This document shows positions 49,549 through 60,970 of a stretch of DNA of 64,000 nt, piece after piece (positions within the stretch are counted from its first letter, which is position 1; every line of letters begins with the position of its first letter). The stretch covers positions 124,001 to 188,000 of the forward strand of contig NW_026970820.1 in the NCBI RefSeq assembly GCF_963678635.1, given 5' to 3'. Origin of the DNA: Symsagittifera roscoffensis. Its lineage: Eukaryota > Xenacoelomorpha > Acoela > Convolutidae. Below the pieces are notes generated by a model. The model did no database searches. It saw nothing but the letters and a program-made list of their open reading frames with translations, and was not told the DNA's origin. The position numbers were made by a program, and so were the translations under genes.

Positions 49549-51133
49549 TTGTCACTGTGGCCCCGCTTTTTTAGTGACTTTTGACGAGTAGGTTCCGCTG
49601 GGGGCGGAGCAGGGGAACGCTAAACGCACTCGTAAAAAAGACCACCCTCCGGGTGCTCTTTTTTTGCTCGAAAGTCTTGTGAAACCATTTGGAACTGTAA
49701 GTATTGGAAGCAGTAACACACAAAACTTTATGCATATTTGTGATCATAGTCACAAGTGGTTTTCGACAGCTTCTATAACTCAATCTTGACATGATCTATT
49801 TCTAAAATGGCCAGAATAAAGTGATTTTACGTTTTTCAATGATTCTTGAAGAGGACTGTCTCAACGAAAACAAGTTTTCGGAAACAGTCCTGGTAACTTA
49901 TTTTTGATCTCGTTTTCGAGTCTATCGACTTTCAGTCGTAATTAGTAGGCTAACAGGACCTATATTAGGTATTAAAAAGATTGAGTTTGTATCAAAAGCA
50001 AGAGATACAAAAACATGAAAAAAGTTCAAAAAATTTCAAAAATTTAAAAAATTTGAAAAAATTTTCCAAAAAACTTGATTTTTTGTTTTGTCATAAAATA
50101 ACAAAAAATTGACGTAAAATGAACTTTCAATAGTCCATTTTGACTAATTTTTACGATTCAAGCACATTTTAACTTAATAACAACATTAAAAAAACCACTG
50201 GAAAGGGTGTTTTTCAGCAAACGCCCTTTTTGACCACACCTACGAAATTCATAAATTTTTATCTAACAAATATAGAGACCTCGGGTTTTTTGCATTGTAA
50301 TGGGCATACTAAAGACTACCTCTCGCGTGCTGAAACGAACAATTTTTCTCTTTAATTTTTCCCGCAATTTCGAATTAGGACGTTTTTTGGCTATTTTTGG
50401 TCCTTTTGGGCGGTAAAAAGTCAAACTTAGAGACAACTGTCAAAAAATCTGTTATCACATGATAGAGTCAACATGCCATGGCGTACCAAATAGTGTCCTG
50501 ATTCAGACCAAAATTGCCCTCTAATTGTCCGTGGGGGGAGGAAATTGAAAACTTTTATTTTTGGCGGGAAAATTTGAAATTTTTCAAAAAAACATTTACT
50601 CCACAGACAACGGTTTTAAACTAATGTTGGCATGGCACACAATTTATCGCTTCATAACTAGGGTCGATTTCTGCCGGGAACATTGATTTTTTAAAAAAAT
50701 GACCAAAATTTTTGTTGCATTTTTTCAAAAAAATCAAAATTTTGAGAGAAAAAAAGTTTAAAAATCCTACATATTTAAGCTCCCCAAACTGTCTACTTTC
50801 ATCCATTCCCTATCAATATAACCCATTTTCTCAACCAAAATCGAGTTATGGGGCGAAAAAGTCAAAAAACGTGAAAAAACGACATTTCACGCCCATTTTC
50901 GCCCCAAAAGTACCACACATAATGTTTTTTCGGAAAAACGTCACAAGAGTTTTCGTCTTATCTCAAAAAGTTTCAGGGGGGTTGGCAAAATTTCAGAGAG
51001 ATCTGACCTACAGTTTTCGAGAACTTGACTTTTTCTGCAAGAAAAGAATAAAAGGTAAATGTTCCTTCGAACCGACGGGGCCCCCTTCCCCTGTCTCTAC
51101 TGAACGCCGAAGCCGGACGCGGCGGCCACCTAG
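49549..51133 (+). repeat. S unit 6 (1585 bp)
   Basis: Shares the broken head hairpin (GACCACCC, 49640-49658) and the TTTTTTAGTGAC head with the unit at 29495. Palindrome 49853-49890; S hairpin 50204-50227; E2F-like site 50561-50570; tail 51074-51095. Confidence 0.85.
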
Positions 51134-52763
51134 TTGTCACTGTGGCCCCGCTATATCAGTGACTTTCGAAGGAGTAGGTTCCGCGGGGGGCGGAGCAGGG
51201 GAACGCTAAACGCACTCGCAAAAGGAGCACCCTTCGGGTGCTCTTTTTTGCTCGAAAGATTTCTGAAACGGTATCTGATGAACTTTGTAAGGTGTCACAA
51301 AAGCAACAACACAAAACATTCTGTATGTGATTAGAAAAGATCAAAAAAGATTTCTCATACTTTCAATGACTGAATCTACACCTGATCAGTCTCTAGAGAA
51401 CTCCAAACCAAAGTAACTTATGTTTTTCATTGATTCATGAAGAGGACCGTTCCAACGAAAACAAGTTTTCGGAAACAGTCCTCATATTTTTTTTCGAGCC
51501 CATTGTCAAGTACGTGGACTTTCAATTGTGACTAATAGCTGAATTGGACTTGGAATTTGTCCCAAAAAGGTTAAGTTTGTCTCAAATTGATTAGAAGCAA
51601 AAGAAAAAAAAAACATTTTTTTTATTTGGAAAAAAAAGTTGAGACAGAAACGTGAAAAAACCCATTTTTCAAAAGTCATTAAAAGTAGCTCCAATTGGCT
51701 TAAATCACTAGACTACAATATATGAACCTGTTCAGAATGGTTTTCAAGACCAAAGCCGTAAAATTTCCATATTTAGAGAAAAGGCAAAAAAAACAACTTT
51801 TTGGTTAACTCAAAAAGGTAGATAAATCGGGTAAAGTCGTCTTCAAACCTATAGGATTGAGCAGTGATCTAAATAGGGTGTATATGTAGTGTCCTTGCTA
51901 GGTCGCATGCAAAAAACTAGAACAGTTTTGTTGGCCACTTCCGAAATAAAGACTTTTTTTTTCAAAATTTGGCCATTTTTTTTTGTAGTAAAATAGTAGT
52001 AAAATAGCCGAGAAAAAAAATTGTAAAAACCATAATTTTTATTCAATTTTGACGTTTAAATACTCTATATCTACTAAAATGTCTATGGCAAGCTCAAATA
52101 AGCCATCAAAATTCATTTTTTCTCACTTTTTAAAATTTTTGTTTTTTTGATATACAATGTTGAGTCAGAAACGTAAAAAATCAATTTTTTTCAAAAAGTC
52201 AAAATAAAGTGTTCCAATCAATTTGTTTCACTAAAACACACTTTATGAACCTGTTCAGAATGTGTTTTTGGGTTAGAACCGAAATTTCACCCATTTTGAG
52301 AAAAGTGGAAAAAACACCTTTTTAGTTAGAAAAAAACCATCATTTTTGTTGCAGTTTTTGAAAAAACTCAAATTTTTGAGAAGAAAATTTTTTCTCAAAC
52401 TTTTATAATTGGGCTCCCCAAACAGTCTACTTTCATCCATTTTTTGTCAATATACCCCATTTTTTGAACCAAAACAGAGTTAATAGGTGATTTTTATCAA
52501 AAAACGTGTTTTTTACCATTTTTGCCCCCCATTTCCCTCTATAAGTCAACACATAACAAAATTTTGGCAAAACGGGGCAAAAGTGTATCCTTAGAATTTC
52601 AATACGGGGCTGCATGCAAAAAATTAGGGAATTCTGACCTCCAGTTTTCGAGAACACGACTTATTCTGCATGAAAAGGGTAAAAGGTAATTGTTCCTTCG
52701 AACCGACGGGGCCCCTTCCCCTGTCTCTGCTGAACGCCATAGCCGGACGCGGCGGCCACCTAG
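51134..52763 (+). repeat. L unit 7 (1630 bp)
   Basis: Head hairpin 51225-51243; palindrome 51444-51481; tail 52705-52725; CTAG 52760-52763. Closest to the unit at 38158. Confidence 0.85.
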
Positions 52764-54400
52764 CACTGGTGGTTGACCTGCGGTGCCAAATTGTTGTGGG
52801 CTTGGTTTGCCAGCTTTGGCCTGGGGGCCATTGACTTTAAGGCATGTGGCACTCGCATAAAAAGAGCACCCGATGGGTGCTCTTTTTTTGCTCGAGAGTC
52901 ATTTGAAACGGTAACTGATGAACTTTGTAAGGTGTCACAAAAGCAACGTCACAAAACTTGTATGTGATTGGTAAAGTTCAAAAAGATTTCTCATACTTTC
53001 AATGTCTAAATCTAAACCTAATCAGTCTCTAGAGAACTCTAAACAAAAGTAACTTACGTTTTTCAGTGACTCATGAAGAGGACTGCTCCAACGAAAACAA
53101 GTTTTCGGAAACAGTCCTGATATTCTTTTTCGAGCCCACTGTCAAGTACGCGGACTTTCAATTGTGATCTATAACTGAATTGGACTTGGAATTTGTCCCA
53201 AAAAGGTTAAGTTTGTCTCAAATTGATTAGAAGCAATAGAAAAAAAAAACATTTTTTTATTTGACAAAAATTGTTGAGTCAGAAACGTAAAAAAAACTTT
53301 TTTTCAAAAGTCATCAAAAATAACTCCAATCAGCTTAATTCACTAGGCTACAATATATGAACCTGTTCAGAATGGTTTTCATGACCAAAGCCGTAAAATT
53401 TCAATATTTAGAGAAAAGGCAAAAAAACACCTTTTTGGTTAACTCAAAAAAGTAGATAAATCGGGTAAAGTAGTCTTCAAAGCTTTAGGATCGAAAAGTG
53501 ATCTATATAGAGTTTACATTTAGTGTCCTTGTTAGGTCACATGCAAAAAACTAGAACAGTTTTGTTGGCCATTTCCGAAATTAAGACTTTTTTTTCGAAA
53601 TTTGGCCATTTTTATTTGTAGTAAAATAGTAGTAATATAGCCGAGAAAAAAAATTGTAAAAACGAAAGTTTTCAACCAGTTTTGACAATTAAATACTCTA
53701 TACCTACTAAAATGACTATGGCAAGCTCGAATATGCTATCAAAAATCTTTTTTTCTCTTTTTTTAAAATTTTTGTTTTTTTTTGATATACTATGTTGAGT
53801 CAGAAACGTGAAAAATCAATTTTTTTTCAAAAAGTCAAAAAAAGTTGTTCCAATCAATTTGTTTCACTAAAACATACTTTATGAACCTGTTCAGAATGCT
53901 TTTCATGTTTAAAGCCGAAACCTTGCCCATTTTGAGAAAAGTGGAAAAAACACCTTTTTAGTTACAAAAAAACCATCATTTTTGTTGCAGTTTTTGAAAA
54001 AAATCAAATTTTTGAGAAAAAAAATTTTTCTCAAACCTTTGAATTTAGGCCTCCCAAGCAGTCTACTTTCATCCATTCCTAGTCAATATACCCCATTTTT
54101 TGAACCAAAACAGAGTTAATAGGTGATTTTTATCAAAAATCGTGTTTTTTACCATTTTTTCCCCCCATTTCCCTCTATAAGTCAACACATAACAAAATTT
54201 TGGCAAAACGGGGCAAAAGTGTATCCTTAGAATTTCAATACGGGGCCGCATGCAAAAAATTAGGGAATTCTGACCTCCAGTTTTCGAGATCGTCTGTTTT
54301 TTCCAGGTTCCATTACGGTAGAGGTTTTACCAATGACCGGCCGGGGCCCCAACCCCTGGCCTCCAAAATCATTGACGCCGAAGCGCGGACGACCACCTAG
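52764..54400 (+). repeat. E unit 2 (1637 bp)
   Basis: Head CACTGGTGGTTGACCTGCGG. Head hairpin 52864-52882, loop GAT; palindrome 53080-53117 with two mismatches (GGACTGCTCC). The body is L-like, but the tail has its own long stem GGCCGGGG/CCCCTGGCC (G-T wobble) at 54339-54361, preceded by TTTTCGAGATC rather than TTTTCGAGAAC. Confidence 0.8.
54339..54400 (+). other. E-family unit terminus (unit at 52764)
   Basis: GGCCGGGG/CCCCTGGCC stem with a G-T wobble, 39 nt before the end of CGACCACCTAG. Stem sequence is unique in the window. Confidence 0.6.
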
Positions 54401-56028
54401 TTGTCACTGTGGCCCCGCCTTATCAGTGACTTTCGAAGGAGTAGGTTCCGCGGGGGGCGGAGCAGGAGAACCCTAAACGCACTCGCAAAAGGAGCACCCT
54501 TCGGGTGCTCTTTTTTGCTCGAAAGTTTTCTGAAACGGTATCTGATGAACTTTGTAAGGTGTCACAAAAGCAACAACACAAAACATTCTGTATGTGATTA
54601 GAAAAGGTCAAAAAAGATTTCTCATACTTTCAATGACTGAATCTACACCTGATCAGTCTCTAGAGAACTCTAAACCAAAGTAACTTTTGTTTTTCAGTGA
54701 TTCATGAAGAGGACCGTTCCAACGAAAACAAGTTTTCGGAAACAGTCCTCATATTTTTTTTCGAGCCCATTGTCAAGTACGTGAACTTTCAATTGTGAAT
54801 TATAGCTGAATTGGACTTGGAATTTGTCCCAAAAAGGTTAAGTTTGTCTCAAATTGATTAGAAGCAAAAGAAAAAAAAAACATTTTTTTTATTTGGAAAA
54901 AAAAGTTGAGTCAGAAACGTGAAAAATCCTTTTTTCAAAGTCATAAAAAGTAGCTCCAATTTTCTTAAATCACTAGGCTACAATATAAGAACCTGTTTAG
55001 GATGGTTTCCATGACCAAAGCCGTAAAATTTCCATATTTAGAGAAAAGGCAAAAAAAAAACAACTTTTTGGTTAACTCAAAAAGGTAGATAAATCGGGTA
55101 AAGTCGTCTTCAAACCTATAGGATCGAAAAGTGATCTAAATAGGGTATATATGTAGTGTCCTTGTTAGGTCGCATGCAAAAAACTAGAACAGTTTTGTTG
55201 GCCACTTCCGAAATTAAGACTTTTATTCGAAAGTTGGCCATTTTTATTTGTAGTAAAATAGTAGTAAAATAGCCGAGAAAAAAAATTGTAAAAACTATAA
55301 TTTTTATCCAATTTTGACGTTTAAATACTGTATACCTACTAAAATGTCTATGGCAAGCTCAAATAAGCCATCATAATTCATTTTTTCTCACTTTTTAAAA
55401 TTTTTGTTTTTTTGATATACAATGTTGAGTCAGAAACGTGAAAAATCAATTTTTTTCAAAAAGTCAAAATAAAGTGTTCCAATCAATTTGTTTCACTAAA
55501 ACACACTTTATGAACCTGTTCAGAATGGTTTTTTGGGTTGAAGTCGAAAATTCACCTATTTTGAGAAAAGTGGAAAAAACACCTTTTTAGTTACAAAAAA
55601 ACCATCATTTTTGTTGCAGTTTTTGAAAAAACTCAAATTTTTGAGAAGAAAATTTTTTCTCAAACTTTTATATTTGGGCTCCCCAAACAGTCTACTTTCA
55701 TCCATTCCTTGTCAATATACCCCATTTTTTGAACCAAAACAGAGTTAATAGGTGATTTTTATCGAAAAACGTGTTTTTTACCATTTTTGCCCCCCATTTC
55801 CCTCTATAAGTCAACACATAACAAAATTTTGGCAAAACGGGGCAAAAGTGTATCCTTAGAATTTCAATACGGGGCTGCATGCAAAAAATTAGGGAATTCT
55901 GACCTCCAGTTTTCGAGAACACGACTTATTCTGCACGAAAGGTAATATAGGTAAATGTTCTTTCGAACCGACGGGGCCCCTTCCCCTGTCTCTACTGAAC
56001 GCCAAAGCCGGACGCGGCGGCCACCTAG
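54401..56028 (+). repeat. L unit 8 (1628 bp)
   Basis: Head hairpin 54492-54510; palindrome 54711-54748; tail 55970-55990. Point changes in the GC-rich head (CGCCTTATC, AGGAGAACCC) weaken the GTTCC/GGAAC pairing seen in sisters. Confidence 0.85.
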
Positions 56029-57657
56029 TTGTCACTGTGGCCCCGCTAATTTGTTGACTTTTGAGGAGAAGGTTCCGCGGGGGGCGGAGCCGGGGAACGC
56101 TAAACGCACTCGCAAAAGGAGCACCCTTCGGGTGCTCTTTTTTGCTCGAAAGTTTTCTGAAACGGTATCTGATGAACTTTGTAAGGTGTCACAAAAGCAA
56201 CAACACAAAACGTTCTGTATGTGATTAGAAAAGATCAAAAAAGATTTCTCATACTTTCAATGACTGAATCTACACCTGATCAGTCTCTAGAGAACTCTAA
56301 ACCAAAGTAACTTATGTTTTTCCGTGATTCATGAAGAGGACCGTTCCAACGAAAACAAGTTTTCGGAAACAGTCCTCATATTTTTTTTCGAGCCCATTGT
56401 CAAGTACGTGGACTTTCAATTGTGACTTATAGCTGAATTGGACTTGGAATTTGTCCCAAAAAGGTTAAGTTTGTTTCAAATTGATTAGAAGCAAAAGAAA
56501 AAAAAACATTTTTTTTATTTGGAAAAAAAAGTTGAGTCAGAAACGTGAAAAAACCCTTTTTTCAAAAGTCACAAAAATTAGCTTCAATTAGCTTAAACCA
56601 CTAGGCTACAATATATGAACCTGTTCAGAATGGTTTTCATGACCAAAGCCGTAAAACTTCCATATTTAGAGAAAAGGCAAAAAAAAACAACTTTTTGGTT
56701 AACTCAAAAAAGTAGATAAATCGGGTAAAATCGTCTTCAAACCTATAGGATCGAAAAGTGATCTAAATAGGGTATATATGTAGTGTCCTTGTTAGGTCGC
56801 ATGCAAAAAACTAGAACAGTTTTGTTGGCCACTTCCGAAATGAAGACTTTTTTTTCGAAATTTGGCCATTTTTATTTGTAGTAAAATAGTAGTAAAATAG
56901 CCGAGAAAAAAAAATTGTAAAAACCATAATTTTTATTCAATTTTGAAGTTTAAATACTCTATACCTACTAAAATGTCTATGGCAAGCTCAAATAAGCCAT
57001 CAAATTTCATTTTTTCTCACTTTTTGAAATTTTTGTTTTTTTGATATACAATGTTGAGTCAGAAACGTGAAAAATCAATTTTTTTCAAAAACTCAAAATA
57101 AAGTGTTCCAATCAATTTGTTTCACTAAAACACACTTTATGAACCTGTTCAGAATGGTTTTTTGGGTTGAAGCCGAAAATTCACCTATTTTGAGAAAAGT
57201 GGAAAAAACACCTTTTTAGTTACAAAAAAACCATCATTTTTGTTGCAGTTTTTGAAAAAACTCAAATTTTTGAGAGGAAAATTTTTTCTCAAATTTTTAT
57301 ATTTAGGCTCCCCAAACAGTCTACTTTCATCCATTCCTTGTCAAAATACCCCATTTTTTGAACCAAAACAGAGTTAATGGGTGATTTTTATCGAAAAACG
57401 TGTTTTTTACCAATTTTGCCCCCCATTTCCCTCTATAAGTCAACACATAACAAAATTTTGGCAAAACGGGGCAAAAGTGTATCCTTAGAATTTCAATACG
57501 GGGCCGCATGCAAAAAATTAGGGAATTCTGACCTCCAGTTTTCGAGAACACGACTTATTCTGCACGAAAGGTAATATAGGTAAATGTTCTTTCGAACCGA
57601 CGGGGCCCCTTCCCCTGTCTCTACTGAACGCCAAAGCCGGACGCGGCGGCCACCTAG
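56029..57657 (+). repeat. L unit 9 (1629 bp)
   Basis: Very close to the identical pair at 39788 and 43045, including the TTTTTCCG variant, and likewise followed by a C unit. Head hairpin 56119-56137; palindrome 56338-56375; tail 57599-57619. Confidence 0.85.
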
Positions 57658-59274
57658 GGGGCAGGGTTGTGTGGTCTATTCTCGACTTTAGTTACTTGCA
57701 TTGCGTGGGGAAGAATACGAACAGCGCTCAACGCACTCGCAGAAAGAGCACCCTGCGGATGCTCTTTTTGCTCGAGAACTGTAAGTCGATTTAAATCTTA
57801 CATATTTCGTCCGAAATTTAACTTTTTTTCTAGTTGTTCTCAGTTAAACTCCCATGATACCTCAAATTGTATTCCTGGAAGGGCATTTTTATAAGTCACT
57901 CTGTGGCTCGATCAATTAACTACCAAATACGTTTTGATTTACGAAATGGACTGTTTCAACGAAAACAAGTTTTCGGAAACAGTCCAAATTTTAAATTATG
58001 ATCCCAAATACAAACAAAGAGAAATCTAATGCGTTGGTTAAACTTACAGAGCCCAGCCCATGTCTTTGTGTTTATTGACTGTTCAAACACATAACAACTA
58101 TGTTAAAAACAATATTATTAAAATAAAAACAAAACAAATAATCGAGAAAGAAATTTAAGTTTATCAAAAAAATATGCAAAAAAAATCACTTTTTTTTTAA
58201 GTATCACAAAAACCTCAGTTTGAAAAAGATGATACCTGAGAGGCCCGTTTTGACGCGTTACTACAGTTTAGGCACGTTTTGACTTCGCAACTCACAATGA
58301 TCGATTAACTTTTACGTTTGTTTTACAAACACGCTTTTTTTTTACCACAATCAAAATTTCATTACTTCTAAACCTCTTGAACAAATTGATGAAAATTTTT
58401 GCATCAAAACTAACTTGTCAAGGGTTTTTGAGGTATATAAAAATTGTCTCCAGTTAAATAATGATTTTTTGGCTAATTTTTGAAAAAAAATTAAAAAATT
58501 TGACAAAAAATTTTTTTTTTTCAGATTTGGCGATCAAAAAGTGCATTCTATGATGGACCAGCAAAAAATTTGTTTTTAGGTCATAAGTTTGGCTCACTAG
58601 CGTATACAAACTGGCAAAATGTTTATAATAAAAAAGTTTAGAAGAACAGTGATTTTTTGAAAAAAAAAGAAAAAAACGTAAAAAAATCAGTTTTTGGCGG
58701 GAAAATTCTCAAAAAATCAAAATCAAGTTTTCTCTCTCTTTACTCCAATAAATTAATTCGGCCACGACAATCATTTTTTGTGATCAGTAAAAATGTCGAA
58801 AAACGACCGGAACATTGACTTTTTTGAAATTTGACAAAAAACTTCAAAAAAACCGCAAAAAAACATCAAAAATCTCGAAAAAATTGCTGAAAAAATTTTG
58901 GCAAACAATACACCATTCGATTCCCTTAACTGTGCTTGTGTCCAAAAAAAACATCACTTTTTCGCATTTTCTCAACCAAAATTGATTTATTGGGGCATTT
59001 TTGAAAAAAATCGTGATTTTGACCAAAAAAAACGCCCCTTTTTCCCCAAAAAGTGCAACTCATAACATTATTTCGGAAAAACGCCTTCCCAAGTTATATC
59101 TTAGAATTTTGTCCTCTACCTACATGCAAAGTTTGAAGAAATTCTATACTGCCGTTTTCGAGAACTTGAATAATTTTTTTATTTTCCTAATTAGGTATTT
59201 TTTCTAGTTGACCGGCAAGGAAACCCTACCCTTGCCTAAAGGATTCACAAAGCCGGACCGCGACGACCACCTAG
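57658..59274 (+). repeat. C unit 3 (1617 bp)
   Basis: Head hairpin 57746-57764 carries one G-to-A change in its 3' arm. The palindrome 57948-57985 is perfect. GTTTGT hairpin 58316-58330; E2F-like site 58694-58703; tail 59214-59236. Near-copy of 41421-43044. Confidence 0.85.
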
Positions 59275-60903
59275 TTGTCACTGTGGCCCCGCTGTATTCT
59301 TGACTTTTGAGGAGAACGTTCCGCGGGGGGCGGAGCAGGGGAACGCTTAACGCACTCGCAAAAGGAGCACCCTTCGGGTGCTCTTTTTTGCTCGAAAGTT
59401 TTCTGAAACGGTATCTGATGAACTTTGTAAGGTTTCACAAAAGCAACAACACAAAACTTTCTGTATGTGATTAGAAAAGGTCAAAAAAATTTTTTCATAC
59501 TTTCAATGACTGAATCTACACCTGATCAGTCTCTAGAGAACTCTAAACCAAAGTAACTTTTGTTTTTCAGTGATTCATGAAGAGGACCGTTCCAACGAAA
59601 ACAAGTTTTCGGAAACGGTCCTCATATTTTTTTCGAGCCCATTGTCAAGTACGTGAACTTTCAATTGTGAATTATAGCTGAATTGGACTTGGAATTTGTC
59701 CCAAAAAGGTTAAGTTTGTCTCAAATTGATTAGAAGCAAAAGAAAAAAAAAACATTTTTTTTTATTTGGAAAAAAAAGTTGAGTCAGAAACGTGAAAAAA
59801 ACCTTTTTTCAAAAGTCATAAAAAGTAGTTCCAATTTTCTTAAATCACTAGGCTACAATATAAGAACCTGTTTAGGAGGTTTCCATGACCAAAGCCGTAA
59901 AATTTCCATATTTAGAGAAAAGGCAAAAAAAAAACAACTTTTTGGTTAACTCAAAAAGGTAGATAAATCGGGTAAAGTCGTCTTCAAACCTATAGGATCG
60001 AAAAGTGATCTAAATAGGGTATATATGTAGTGTCCTTGTTAGGTCGCATGCAAAAAACTAGAACAGTTTTGTTGGCCACTTCCGAAATTAAGACTTTTTT
60101 TTCGAAATTTGGCCACTTTTATTTGTAGTAAAATAGTAGAAAAATAGCCGAGAAAAAAAATTGTAAAAACCATAATTTTTATCCAATTTTGACGTTTAAA
60201 TACTCTATACCTACTAAAATGTCTATGGCAAGCTCAAATAAGCCATCAAAATTCATTTTTTCTCACTTTTTAAAATTTTTGTTTTTTTGATATACAATGT
60301 TGAGTCAGAAACGTGAAAAATCAATTTTTTTCAAAAAGTCAAAATAAAGTGTTCCAATCAATTTGTTTCACTAAAACACACTTTATGAACCTGTTCAGAA
60401 TGGGTTTTTGGGTTGAAGCCGAAAGTTCACCTATTTTGAGAAAAGTGGAAAAAACACCTTTTTAGTTACAAAAAAACCATCATTTTTGTTGCAGTTTTTG
60501 AAAAAACTCAAATTTTTGAGAGGAAAATTTTTTCTCAAACTTTTTTATTTGAGCTCCCCAAACAGTCTAGTTTCATCCATTCCTTGTCAATATACCCCAT
60601 TTTTTGAACCAAAACAGAGTTAATAGGTGATTTTTGTCGAAAAAAGTGTTTTTTACCATTTTTGCCCCCCATTTCCCTCTATAAGTCAACACATAACAAA
60701 ATTTTGGCAAAACGGGGCAAAAGTGTATCCTTAGAATTTCAATACGGGGCTGCATGCAAAAAATTAGGGAATTCTGACCTCCAGTTTTCGAGAACACGAC
60801 TTATTCTGCACGAAAGGTAATATAGGTAAATGTTCTTTCGAACCGACGGGGCCCCTTCCCCTGTCTCTGCTGAACGCCAAAGCCGGATGCGGCGGCCACC
60901 TAG
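59275..60903 (+). repeat. L unit 10 (1629 bp)
   Basis: Head hairpin 59365-59383. In the palindrome 59584-59621 the 3' arm reads CGGTCC, restoring pairing with the GGACCG 5' arm that is mismatched in other L units. Tail 60845-60865; CTAG 60900-60903. Confidence 0.85.
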
Positions 60904-60916
60904 AGGAAATTGTTTC

Positions 60917-60970
60917 GCCCCACCCACCCGACCAATATCATTTACCCACCCACCTGATCAGTCAGGCCAC
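60917..60970 (+). other. C-rich cluster, potential G-quadruplex on the - strand
   Basis: CCCCACCCACCCG, a 15-base gap, then ACCCACCCACC, ending at CTGATCAG. The complementary strand has five G-runs of three or more. The equivalent cluster is at 63211-63263. Confidence 0.5.

Larger units (their letters stand above)
21417..60903 (+). repeat. Mosaic array of 1.6-kb units (C, D, S, L, E families, one A unit)
   Basis: Twenty-four consecutive units, all + oriented and all joined exactly at CTAG. Twenty-three carry both the GAGCACCC hairpin and the 38-nt palindrome; the exception is the lone A unit at 32717-34927. S and L units share heads and tails but have different middles. C, D and E have their own heads and tails. 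Order: C D S S L S L A D S L L C L E S L S L E L L C L. Confidence 0.85.
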
